DNA from: Tubulanus polymorphus
Lineage: Eukaryota; Nemertea; Palaeonemertea; Tubulaniformes; Tubulanidae
DNA length: 60,000 nucleotides
Assembly: GCF_964204645.1 (NCBI RefSeq)
Contig: NC_134029.1
Coordinates: forward strand, 11,276,850 to 11,336,849
Reading direction: 5' to 3'
The notes beneath the pieces were generated by a model, which was given only the letters and a program-made list of their open reading frames with translations, had not been told where the DNA came from and searched no databases. Position 1 is the first letter of the stretch, and each line of letters starts with the position of its first letter. Below, piece after piece: positions 1-9,546 of this stretch. Made by a program: the position numbers and the translations under genes.

Positions 1-402
1 GCTGCCCCCCCAGGTGCTAAACGAATACACGTGGGTTGGCATTGGAGCTGTTACATAGTCAGCCTTTGTTCCAAATTGACCAATAGGTAGGATGTAGTTT
101 GTTCATGTTGCCAGCCATACAGGAAGTGTCATTCCTCTGTGGCAGAGTGCAAATATCTTTTGCAGATGTGATGAATCTTTACGAATATATTCGTAGCCGG
201 GACTGGTGACAGAACTGGGAGTACAAATTAATTCGTAGCTGGCACTCAATGTGTTAAATGTGAATGCTGAACTGACCTCTTTTCATTTTACAGGAGAAAT
301 GCTTCCACTCTCCTCTCTGAGTATAAACTCCTAATTCCACCAGCCTGGGTTGGGTAGATATGGGGAGGAATGGAGGTAGGCGTTGCTTTTCGACAAAAGG
401 CT

Positions 403-975
403 TTTCGACAAGCAATGTGACGCCTACCGACGCAACTGGGTTTATCAACGATTAGCGGCCTACGAGAGGCCGCCAGTTGCTGCTCTATCGGTTCGACATA
501 AGCCGGCTTGCGATGGCAACCCGACGCCTACCGACTCGTCGCAAGCTGTATCCAGCTAGTTGCCCATGTTCTACTCCGGCCTAAGGTAGGCGGACAGTTG
601 CTATCGATCGCAACTGACATAAGCTCATCTGCGACGTGACGGAACTGAGCGCAGGGGTTCCAGCCAATAAGAGACCGCATATACATAGTTCAAATTATCA
701 CCGCTAGTTAGCGTCATTCGTAATTAGTCATAAACTTTCAAATTGGAGTAGTTCAAAATGTAAATGCTTTAAAAATGCTTTTTCACTTGACCATTTGAGC
801 TGTTGCAGTTGCTAGTAATCGCAAACCGACGTAAGCAGGGAAGCAACTGGGAGGATCTCGTATCCCGCTAGTTGGCCTCAGTTGCTGCGAATCGGAGCGC
901 AGCCGACATGAGATGGGCTGCGATTGCGGTTGCTCTCAGTTGCGTCGGTAGGCGTCACGTTGTTTGTCGACATAA
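403..975. mobile_element. Fold-back, MITE-like element (copy A)
   Basis: Inverted arms of about 32 bases lie at roughly 405-440 and 938-972, sharing the core GACGCCTACCGACGCAACTG and its complement. The interior is rich in further direct and inverted copies of CAGTTGC and ACGCCTACCG. No coding capacity is seen. The class is a non-autonomous DNA transposon by structure only. Confidence 0.7.
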
Positions 976-977
976 GC

Positions 978-1475
978 CAGCCTTTATAGCAGAAGATGAG
1001 CGCTGTGTTTTATGTTTGATAGAATTTGTAATAAATTGTAATTTCTTGTGACCTGATAATACTAAGCAGCAAACTATAGTTATTGGTTGAGGTCTGAATA
1101 TTTTAGTAGTTAAATCCACGATCTACTTACATACGCCGATTTTTTACGGTACCGGTATTTTAGCTTCCCCGGCCATACATTGGAAGAGGTTTCCATGACT
1201 CAATATTCAGCCGCCCTCTGATTGGTGACATCATATGATTTATATTGTAATATTTTTTCATATTGTGAAAAATATTTTTGTCACCGTAAACAAATGTATA
1301 TTTTTGGTCTTATTTGACTACAAAATAAGTCTTTGAAAAGATAAAATACAATATAAACTTCTAGAATTTTGAAGTCACGAAATAGAGTTAGGTTTTTCAA
1401 GCAATGCCCTTGTCCCAAACAGCCTCTAGCTTTTTCAAGGTAAACTACATTTTGCCCATGGGCAATTTATTACTA
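978..1475. repeat. Dispersed repeat family 1 (copy A)
   Basis: Diverged relative of 20400-21440. Both share the run from AGAAGATGAGCGCTGTGTTT to the CCATGGGCAATTTATT region near 1470. The related copy in the FIP1L1 intron is split by a nested 555 bp element. The copy B equivalent is 25626-26123. No open reading frame is credible here. Confidence 0.75.
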
Positions 1476-1557
1476 TTCTAATCATTTGATTACTGTTCTA
1501 TAATTCTCGAGATACGACGGGGCCAGTTAAAGTACGAAATATGAAATGAAATTAAGA

Positions 1558-1597
1558 AATACGAAACGAAATTGTAAAATTTCATTTCGTATTATCC
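1558..1597. repeat. Hairpin with 16-base arms
   Basis: AATACGAAACGAAATT is followed after a 4-8 base loop by its near-perfect complement (one mismatch). Repeated at 26206-26245. Confidence 0.6.
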
Positions 1598-2299
1598 TCC
1601 GATAGACTGGCCGCCTGTCCAATTTTGCGCCACCTGCATTCGCAGTCAGAATAGGACAGGTTTAACCCGTCCGCCATCTCCCGTGGAATATACGGATCCA
1701 ATCAGATTAAAGTATTTTATCACGGGAACAATGTAACATGGCCGCCTACAGAGTGTCTTGATTTACTTTCCATGGGCCTCTTAAAAGTCGACTTTTAGCT
1801 CTCGAGGAACGGGAGAGCTATTACGAGCGTGTCGGCATCGTGTCGTGTATGTTTACGGTGAACCAAAGCACACCAATTTTACAGTCATTGAGTTAACTAA
1901 AGATCCAATTACTGGGGTCAATACGCTGCAAAAATAAATCTGGCAACTTTGTATTCAAGGTTATTTCACATTATATTGGGTTGAATGGTGATAGAAGCTG
2001 ATCACAATAATATCAAGATTTTTGAATAATATTTTATCAATAATTCGTACGGATGAATTCATTTTTTACAAGGTGAATAAATATGCGGATGACTACATCA
2101 GTTGGCGTGAACGGGCACCTTGCACCAAGGGTCGGTACCGTAGCGGTCTTAAATTTGGAAAGTCAATGGGAGTCTTTAAATTTGAAAAGTTAGCAGACAA
2201 TGGTCTTGAAAGCCTTAAATTTTTACAGTTGAAACCAAAATTATCGCCGAGTTGTATGGCATTGTGGCGTGCTTTTATTCATTTACTGCAGACGGCGAC

Positions 2300-2640
2300 A
2301 GTTGGCATCTCGAGATTCCTCATTAATGGGGTGCATCGCAACAACCAATCAGAGCTACGCGCACATGCTACGAGTCCCGTCGATGGACTGTTAAGTAACA
2401 CATTTTCCTTGCCATCTTGTATTCTAAATCTATATTGTATGAAAATAGAAATATTAATTTGAAAATATTTTGCATTCTAAAATGGATTTTTGGTGCACCA
2501 GTGCTTATTTTGTTGAATAAAACGTGTGTATGAATATTCGGATGAATTTTACGCACTACCCATTTTATATGCATACAGAAAATACCGAACAGGTGAACAA
2601 GTATTGTTTAGGATCAGTTCGACACGGCTTGTCCATAGCG
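2300..2640. repeat. Dispersed repeat family 2 (copy A)
   Basis: Resembles 16740-16870 and, after a gap, 18455-18535 plus 19621-19670 in the FIP1L1 intron. The intron copy is broken by other repeats and by a hAT-like element. The copy B equivalent is 26948-27288. Overlapping reading frames (2022-2462, 2524-2796) show no family resemblance and are probably chance. Confidence 0.65.
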
Positions 2641-2914
2641 ATCCCGTCTTCGTATGGGCATCGTGTGGGGAGAATGAGCATTGTCGCATGGACAGTAAAT
2701 ACGAGTAAAAACAAACGACAAAATTTATATCAGCAACTTTTAATGGCTACCACCGTAACACAACAACAACAATGCGCGTGCGCAAAGGAGGCATGACAGA
2801 AGCATGTCGGGAACTATAAATGAGGCGGTAAATTCAAACTTGAATTAAACATAAACTTTCCCGACACACTCCGGCCACGCGTTTATACAACTGAACATGT
2901 AATACAACATAACA

Positions 2915-3246
2915 TTAGTCAAGTGATTGCTCTTTTATGCGTTCCATCGCCCGTATAGCAGCAGCACGTTTGGGTCTTGCAGCTGCTGACACTGGTTGAT
3001 CGTTAACCCGATCGAAAATCACATCTCGTTCCTTTTCATCACACGACATCTCGAGCGGGTACAGCGGCGATACAGGGCGATTTGTATAACCCTGACTCGT
3101 TCTAATACCGGCGACTCGAACTACGCCATCGGGCATTGGGTCCCGGGTATAGTCTTGTCACAACTGCCATCTTCCAATACAGACGGTCTGTATTGTCTGC
3201 GTGCACCAGTACAATCTCACCAACCTCGCACAACTACTCCGACGAG
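2915..3246 (-). pseudogene. BEL/Pao-type retroelement tail (DUF5641-like), truncated by Polinton A
   Basis: The minus strand encodes a fragment with GEIVLVHADNTDRLYW, then after a one-base frameshift PDGVVRVAGIRT and RPVSPLYPLE. This pattern (Gx(I/V)VLV, WK, LYPG, DGxVR, RPV, L.PLE) is typical of the DUF5641 module that ends BEL/Pao-type retroelement polyproteins. The fragment stops where the Polinton left terminal repeat begins at 3247, so the virus-like element interrupts or abuts it. Only the last hundred or so residues remain. The family assignment is from motif memory. Confidence 0.6.
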
Positions 3247-3375
3247 GAACGGTCAAGCTCATAAAAAATGAAAAAATAAATTCTCGCACACTCGAATTTA
3301 TTTTTATTTTTTACTCGCCCGCCCCTTCAACCTTTGATATGAACCCCCATTATCCCTATTTATTACTCTTAAAAT
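3247..3375. repeat. Left terminal repeat of Polinton A
   Basis: Copy of the B left terminal repeat (27895-28023). It contains CTCGCCCGCCCCTTCAACC and ATGAACCCCCATTATCCC. The outermost 35 or so bases present at the right end of Polinton B are missing here. Confidence 0.8.
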
Positions 3376-3388
3376 TAAATCTAATAAA

Positions 3389-3481
3389 CTAGATTTACAG
3401 TTATATTTAGATCAACTGGTTAAAGCAAAGACATTTGTTGAATTATGGAATAGTATTTCACAGAATCAACCACAATTCTGA
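3389..3481 (+). pseudogene. Relic of an HNH nuclease C-terminus (A)
   Basis: About 31 codons starting LDLQLYLDQLVKAK and ending at TGA 3479-3481 closely resemble the last residues of the HNH gene at 4540-5239 (LDLQLYLDQLTKAK). The fragment lies directly inside the terminal repeat and has no N-terminal part. It suggests that a second HNH gene was once at the element edge. The B equivalent is 28037-28129. Confidence 0.7.
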
Positions 3482-3921
3482 GGTTTAAATCAGTGGTTAG
3501 AAAACCGGCAACTCTATTTGAGCCTTGTATGTATATAATACATAGTTTTTGCTTACTAAAACATCTGTTACATTTCAATTGTAAAGAATTGATTTCATTA
3601 TGCCTATAAATTCACAGCTGTCAAGCGTTTCCATGACGCCAGACATGTTGAGTCATAATAAACCGCAGATGCATAAGATCATTCTGGAAGGCGCGCCCGA
3701 ACTGAATAGATGATGTATACAGAACTCATAGGATATTCTATCTCGAAACGCAATTACGAGTTTACAGTTTACAGTTCTAAATCTAAATGTAAGTACCGTT
3801 TTTTGTAGTTATCATGAAGTAGGGAAAGGGGGCTATTAAATATGAAACCTTTAAATATATTTATATTTAGTATATACTTTAGATAGCTAGAGTAACCACT
3901 AATATCTTTTAGATTAATAAA

Positions 3922-4056
3922 ATGTCATACGCATCAAGAAGCGATAGAGAAACTCAAGATACTCTTTCTGAGGAATCGATAGCAATGGATATCGAACCAA
4001 TAGAAATTGGCGTAGAAGCACAAGAAACACAAAAGATCAACGAAGAAACTATATAA
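3922..4056 (+). CDS. Small acidic ORF, possible remnant (A)
   Basis: Forty-four codons beginning MSYASRSDRETQDTLSEE, acidic and rich in E, Q and D, preceded by ATTAATAAAATG. After the stop at 4054-4056 the AT-rich sequence continues without a usable frame. This may be the N-terminus of a decayed gene rather than a whole one. No family recognised. Confidence 0.3.
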   Translation: MSYASRSDRETQDTLSEESIAMDIEPIEIGVEAQETQKINEETI

Positions 4057-4195
4057 GAATTTAAAAAACATTAAGACTACTCCAAAAATTCCAATGATTA
4101 AATTTAACATTTGTTGATGTAGTTAAATATCTACCGACAATTGAAAAAATGTTTGTAATTATAAATTGTATTTATAGAAATCAAATGATGTATTG

Positions 4196-4300
4196 GATGA
4201 AACGACCGAACATGCATGCGTATTGATCAAAAGGGCGCCTGTATGCCCGCTTTTGATCAGTGCGCATGCGTTTGAATTTTCTATGTTCGGTCGTTTCAAT
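4196..4300. repeat. Palindromic 105 bp insertion with GAAACGACCGAACAT arms (A)
   Basis: GAAACGACCGAACAT at the left end is matched by ATGTTCGGTCGTTTC at the right end, with inner inverted GCATGCG and TTGATCAAAA arms around GGGCGCC. A second, partial relative follows at about 4327-4390 (GCGCATGCG, CCTGTATGCCC). It looks like a tiny MITE or a cruciform-forming site inside the element. The B copy is 28844-28948. Confidence 0.7.
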
Positions 4301-4539
4301 TTTACAAAATAAATATATAATTATGATAGGCGCATGCGTATTAAGCAAAAGCGCACCTGTATGCCCGGTTTTGCCCAGTGCGCATGCGGCACGGATATTG
4401 CAAATGGTATGATTTTGATATCAAGGAACCGAAATGACTTATCAAAAGCAGCGAGGAATGAAAAAGGATGACGTTAGTCGAAGAAATGGAAGAGGATTCT
4501 AAAATGTTAATCAATTTTTAATAAAAATATATATTATAA

Positions 4540-5239
4540 ATGGAGCCGGAACAATCACAAACTCTCAATATTACAAACAATACTGGCGTTATAAATATTT
4601 ATCAGAAGACATGTTCTAAATGTAAAATAAATAAACAACTCTCGGAATATTATAATTATAAAACTCAGAAAGATGATAAGCAAAGTTATCGTAAAACGTG
4701 TAGTAAACTAAGTGACAAACAAAATTATAGAAATAATACTGAAACACGCAAAGATAAAAATAAGCAATGGAAAGAAAATAATAGAGAACATTATAATGAG
4801 TATATAAAATAAATATCATAAAGAAAGATATCAAACAGATCTAAATTTTAAAATGAAACAATGTTTGAGAAATAGATTATCAAAATTATTCAGTAAAGAA
4901 ACGCATTCAGAAACACTAACAAATTTATTGGATTGTTCAGATGAATTTCTCAAATCATGGATTATATATCAGTTCGACGATAAAATGAATATAGATAATT
5001 ATGGCGAATACTTTCATATTGATCATGTGTTACCGATATCTAAATTTAACATGAAGGATGAATACAATAAAAAACTAATTTGGAATTGGAAGAATCTAAG
5101 ACATCTTGAAAAGAAAGAAAATAAAATTAAACATGACAAACTAGATTTACAGTTATATTTAGACCAGTTAACAAAGGCAAAGAAATTTATTGATCAATGG
5201 AATAATGATCCAAATAATGAACAATACGTTGAGTCTTAA
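4540..5239 (+). pseudogene. HNH endonuclease, frameshifted (A)
   Basis: Same as the gene at 29188-29887: a CSKCKINKQLSEYY zinc-ribbon-like segment in the first frame and HIDHVLPISKF, the HNH core, in the second. The frame break lies at about 4805-4815. Confidence 0.75.
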
Positions 5240-5486
5240 ATAAGTGGTTAAAGATTAATATATCTCAAATAAAAAATATTTAAAAAACAATAACTTCAAC
5301 TAGCTAGTGAATTCTATTATAATTTTAATATTTTCTTTTGCAATTCTTGTTAACACTAGATTAAATAGATTTTGATAAGATTCGAATAGAAATTCTTTAT
5401 TTTAACTAAGCTTGTATTTAAAATTCTTTAACTTAACTAGCTAGTATTAAAATATTATATTTTTTTCGCTTTTTTCTCCTATATAA

Positions 5487-6096
5487 ATGTCAAAGAAATC
5501 TAATAAGAATAGTATTAATATTGAAAAAACATTAGATGATTTGGGCATTAGTGATAATAAGGATATTCCAACCAAAATTAAAAAATAATATTAATTGTAA
5601 TATTGATTATGAATACTACTTATATTGTAAGCACCATCTTGAATTACTAATTGCTAGCGGAAAGTGTAAGCAATTTTTAACTAAGATTATTAATTTTCAA
5701 GAACTAGATGCCATGAAACCAGATAAAGTAATAAAATATTTTAAGATTTATGAAGAGTCAAGATTAGCTAGAATAAATGATTCTATTTCAGATGGTATTG
5801 TCATTTGTTGTTCAAAATTATGTAACCGGTTAATGTCAATTGATGATGAAAATAAATTATATAGTGATTTGAAAAATGACTACTTAGTTATGAGTGAATT
5901 ACAAAAATGGGTCGGATACGCTTCATTCCAATTAGGATCGGTTATGACATTAATTTCTACTGGTGTCATAACATTTTCGAATATCAAGCCTATGGAATAT
6001 AAATCAGGTAAGAACGAAACAGATGGGGCCGTACGACACCCAAACGGTGAAACAGAAAATGAATCCGAACAAAAATTAACTAGAATAAATGAGTGA
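5487..6096 (+). pseudogene. Conserved Polinton protein X, frameshifted (A)
   Basis: Same as 30135-30744. The N-terminal frame runs from 5487 to a stop at 5586-5588, and the main body is in another frame to 6096. Confidence 0.7.
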
Positions 6097-6126
6097 TGAT
6101 GTTGCCGTACGGCACCCACACGGTGA
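6025..6126. repeat. Two copies of a short palindromic coding repeat (A)
   Basis: GGCCGTACGACACCCAAACG at 6027-6046 and GCCGTACGGCACCCACACGG at 6104-6123 are copies of one unit built on the palindrome GTGCCGTACGGCAC plus a CACGGTGA tail. In the genes they read as AVRHPNGE and AVRHPHGD. The B equivalents are 30673-30698 and 30750-30774. Confidence 0.7.
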
Positions 6127-6433
6127 TGCCAAGAAAAAGCCTAGATCCGAGAAACAAATTAAATGGGCAAGAGAATTAGATAAAAGATCTGCAGAATTAA
6201 AAAAAGCTAAGAAAAAGAAATGAACTGATATAAATGAATCACCTGATATTAATTCAAATAATAATCCATCTAATGCTTCTAATGCTGGAAGTAATAATAA
6301 ATTATATATTACAATTGGATAAGTAACAGTTATTATATTCTCTGGTGTAATATATAAATATAAGTATAAATCTGATGATAATGATTCCGATGATCGGAAA
6401 CCTATTATACCAGAAAATAAATCAAATGATTAA
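6089..6433 (+). pseudogene. Single-TM protein, two in-frame stops (A)
   Basis: Counterpart of 30737-31081, with an additional TGA at 6221-6223. That stop is the single base difference noticed between segments A and B. The second stop (6320-6322) is shared. Confidence 0.65.
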
Positions 6434-6478
6434 GTCATTGAAACTAAATCTAAATTATTATTAATGGATTAAAATAAG

Positions 6479-7590
6479 ATGAAAAAAGAACAATATTTAA
6501 GAGAGTTATATTATAACCCAGAAAGTGAAGTATCATATTCTAGCGTTTCAGAATTATGGGATAAAATTAAATCTGATAAAGAAAATGGTGCCGTATGGCA
6601 CCCACATGGTGATATAAATATAGTGAATTAAGATTATGGTTACAAAATCAACCAACATATCAAATCCATAAGAAAATGGACAAAACTTATTTAACAAGAA
6701 AAGTTATGGTTTCATATATCGATCAACAATGGCAAGCAGATTTAATTGACATGAAGAACTTAGAAGAACACAACAAAGGATATTTCTGGATATTAAATGT
6801 TATAGATATATTCAGTAGATACGCATGGTCAATTCCAATCAAAAATAAAACTGGTATAGAAGTTACAAATGCTTTTTAAGAATATATTTAAAGAAGCTAT
6901 TCCAGGTAAGATACAATTTGATGAAGGTAAGGAATTCTATAACAAACATTTTAAAAAACTATTATCTGATAACGATGTAGAATATTTTTCAACACACTCA
7001 GATAAAAAAGCATCTATTATAGAAAGGTTTAATAAAAAATTGAAAACTAGAATGTGGAAATATTTTACTGCTAATGAAACATATAAATATATCGATGTGT
7101 TAGATGATTTAGTGAAAGATTATAATAATTCTAAACATAGTTCTATAAATATGAAACCTATACAAACTAGAAAAGAAGATAATTCAGAAATAGTTTGGAA
7201 TAATTTATATGGTGCGTTTGTTACACATGATTTTGGAGAACATAATTTAAAATAGGGCAACATGTAAGAATATCTAAATATCGAAAAACATTTTATAAAG
7301 GTTATACCCCAAATTTTACTGAAGAAATATTCAAGATTAAAAAGATAATATTACCTAAACCATTTTTGTATAAATTAGAAGATTTAAAAGATGAAGAAAT
7401 ATTAGGTTATTTCTATGAACAAGAATTATCACTTGTACCAAATCCAGATGAAATAGAATACAAAATAGAAAAGTATTGAAAACAAAAACTCTTAAAAGGA
7501 AAAAAGTATTCTTTGGTGAAATATAAAGGGTATGATGATAAATTTAATGAATGGATTTTATCTAGTAAAATTAAAAGAATAAATGAATAA
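6479..7590 (+). pseudogene. DDE integrase with chromodomain, multiply frameshifted (A)
   Basis: Same as 31127-32238. Fragments in three frames carry the DDE catalytic segments and the C-terminal chromodomain. Confidence 0.85.
6587..6613. repeat. Third copy of the palindromic coding repeat, in the integrase gene (A)
   Basis: GTGCCGTATGGCACCCACAT with a GGTGAT tail, read as GAVWHPHGD in the integrase N-terminal frame. The intact lineage integrase (58228-59355) has no such motif at this place. The B equivalent is 31235-31261. A weaker non-coding relative lies at about 56311-56337. Confidence 0.7.
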
Positions 7591-8137
7591 AGATTTATTT
7601 ATATTTGAACCGCATAATATGTTAGTTACTGGAGTAACCAACTGTGGTAAAACACATTTCATATTAGATTTGCGAGAAACTATTTATAAGAATCATTTTG
7701 ATAATATAATATTATTCTGTCCTACTTATGAAATGAATAAAACATATAATAGAGATATAGTTAAGATAAAAAAGTTTATTATATTAGATCCTAAAACAGT
7801 AAAAGAAAATTTAGATAATTGTATTAAAATAGCAATTGATATTTATAAAGGATCAAATACATTATTCATTATAGATGATTGTGCAAATTTACATGATTCA
7901 AAAGTGAGAGAAAGTGAGTTATGTTATCTAGCTTTCTCTGGGAGACATTTTGGGATAACAACATGGGTTTTAAATCAAAAATATAATTCAATTGTTAAAG
8001 ACTTTAGGGAGAATATAAGATTTCTAGTTTTATTCTACAATAAAGATAGAAAAGCTATGCAACAATCATCGGTAGAAAATCAAATTATACCTACTGAATT
8101 ACATGATGAATATATGAATAAATCAAAGAATAATAAA
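7583..8137 (+). pseudogene. Packaging ATPase, 3'-truncated at the duplication boundary (A)
   Basis: The first 185 codons match the ATPase at 32231-32842 and then end in a stop formed just past the junction at 8137. The Walker A (VTNCGKTHF) and Walker B (TLFIIDD) motifs are kept. The last 18 or so residues are missing. Confidence 0.88.
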
Positions 8138-8337
8138 TAATTGGTTCTCGGGTTAAACGACGTATACTTGATGCGATTGAAGACATGACGAACCTCCGTC
8201 GATGACATGGTCATTTCTGTTTAAATTCGACGAAAAACTGTTTTTGGCGGGAAAATTCTTAGCTCTTGCGTATATAATTGCAATGACCTCGATTGGGGGG
8301 CGTCGTCTCTACGAGCGAATGTGATTGGCTGTTTTTG

Positions 8338-8540
8338 GGTTATACGGGGAATTCCGGCGCTACTAAAATAATTATGGGGAAGCCATTTATGGCGAACGTT
8401 TCATTGGACTAGGTGCGAATTTTAAATGCTCATTGCTGGTGGGAATATAATTATTTCACATATCGCCATAGGTATTGTTTCATTTTAATACCCGGTGATT
8501 GTGTTGATTGAGATTGAAGTGAAGCGAACGTTCACTACAC
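8338..8540. repeat. Dispersed repeat family 3
   Basis: Shares long runs with 20055-20285, starting GGGGAATTCCGGCGCTACTA and including TTTAATACCCGGTGATTGT. No coding capacity. Confidence 0.75.
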
Positions 8541-8546
8541 AAGGCT

Positions 8547-8925
8547 GCAAATTAGAACATAAATATGAAAAATAATGAAATATGAACATTTTGGAACAAC
8601 ATGCAGGACCCAATGATGTAAGCGGGCAGGTGATGGATCAAGCAGACAGAGATACTCCTGCCACAACAATTTTATTGTCCAATATTGCGTCTGATACCTT
8701 TTCGCTGGGCGCAGCCGTGGGCGCAGCCATTTCGAATATATAAATTAAATTAGTATTGTTTATACTCGACGCATGCGGACTGATTCTGAAACCGGCAGCA
8801 TTGCCACAGGATTAGGCGCACACTCAGGCGAACTTGCCACGCGGTGTCAAAAATATCAAACAAGTTTGATGTCGGCGTCAAAGCCGACGCCTGAAAATAT
8901 CACCTGCACACTAGGTGGAATAATG
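8547..8925. repeat. Dispersed repeat family 4
   Basis: Resembles 17521-17885 throughout (AACAATTTTATTGTCCAATA, GATTAGGCGCACACTCAGGC). Both have a short reading frame starting near the same ATG, but the frames diverge and have no recognised domain, so they are not called as genes. Confidence 0.75.
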
Positions 8926-9480
8926 GCTGCTTACAGTGTGCAGGCAACACTACAAAGGCCGTCCCTTCGTGAGGTTAAATGGAGAATCCAATAGGGTTAC
9001 AAACCAAGGTCCTAATGATGTAAACATACAAAAAGACAAACAAGCAACCATCAGCCTCAGTGACACCAATGCCGGCATCGCTCTGTGTGACGTTTTGCAT
9101 GCGTACGTTTGTCCGGTTGATCTACCTATAATGCATCAGAGTATTTTGCATTCAGAAAGATCGTTCTGTTTTTGTTTTCATTATTCAGCAACAGTTCATG
9201 CAAGAAAAACCAGTCAGTCTAGATTACCCTTACAGTTATATGTTGAATACGAATCTTGTGTAGGCGAAAGTGCCGAAATTGTTGTATTAAATGGATTTTT
9301 TTATACAAATCTTTATTGATATAAATCTCTTGGCTGGGACATGATGGAAACATCAGAAAAAAATTAGTTTCATCTTGAACAGAATCGCGGTTTAACAATA
9401 CAAATAGCGTAGGTTAAATCATTTGGCAAAAAAATGAAATTCATTCAATTCTTAAGTTTGTGGCCCTCAATCAACATCGA

Positions 9481-9546
9481 TGTAAAGCATTAACCACTTA
9501 TTACCTTACCACAGTATAATCTACCAATGCTTCAAGGCCCATGGTC
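9481..9546. repeat. Dispersed repeat family 5
   Basis: CTACCAATGCTTCAAGGCCC and its left flank back to about 9487 recur in inverted orientation at 53733-53798, where the repeat abuts the broken polymerase gene of element C1. Confidence 0.65.

Larger units (their letters stand above)
1..8137. repeat. Segment A of an 8.1 kb near-identical direct duplication
   Basis: The sequence from the first base to 8137 recurs at 24649-32785 in the same orientation, offset by 24648. One substitution was noticed (T at 6221, G at 30869). Identity ends after position 8137, inside the packaging ATPase gene, where host-like sequence follows. The start may lie before the window. It is either a recent segmental duplication or an assembly artefact such as a retained haplotype. 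Confidence 0.97.
3247..8137 (+). mobile_element. Polinton A: left 4.9 kb of a Polinton/Maverick, truncated
   Basis: This is the left part of the element seen complete at 27895-45781. It keeps the left terminal repeat, HNH nuclease, protein X, TM protein and integrase, and most of the packaging ATPase. It then breaks at 8137 into host-like sequence. All capsid genes and the DNA polymerase are missing. Every gene except the cut ATPase contains at least one stop or frameshift, the same lesions as in copy B plus one extra stop at 6221-6223. Confidence 0.9.

Noticed and set aside
2022-2796. Open frames of 146 and 90 codons in the duplicated segment
   Set aside because: They lie in dispersed repeat family 2, have no recognisable domain, and related repeat copies in the intron do not keep the frame.
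3247-8137. Polinton A as an independent third insertion
   Set aside because: It shares all lesions and the left flank with Polinton B with one base difference, so it is a duplicate, not a separate insertion.
8773-9319. Two overlapping frames after the A junction, considered as FIP1L1 exons
   Set aside because: The first is in repeat family 4, whose second copy has a different frame; no splice-flanked FIP1-like content was found.
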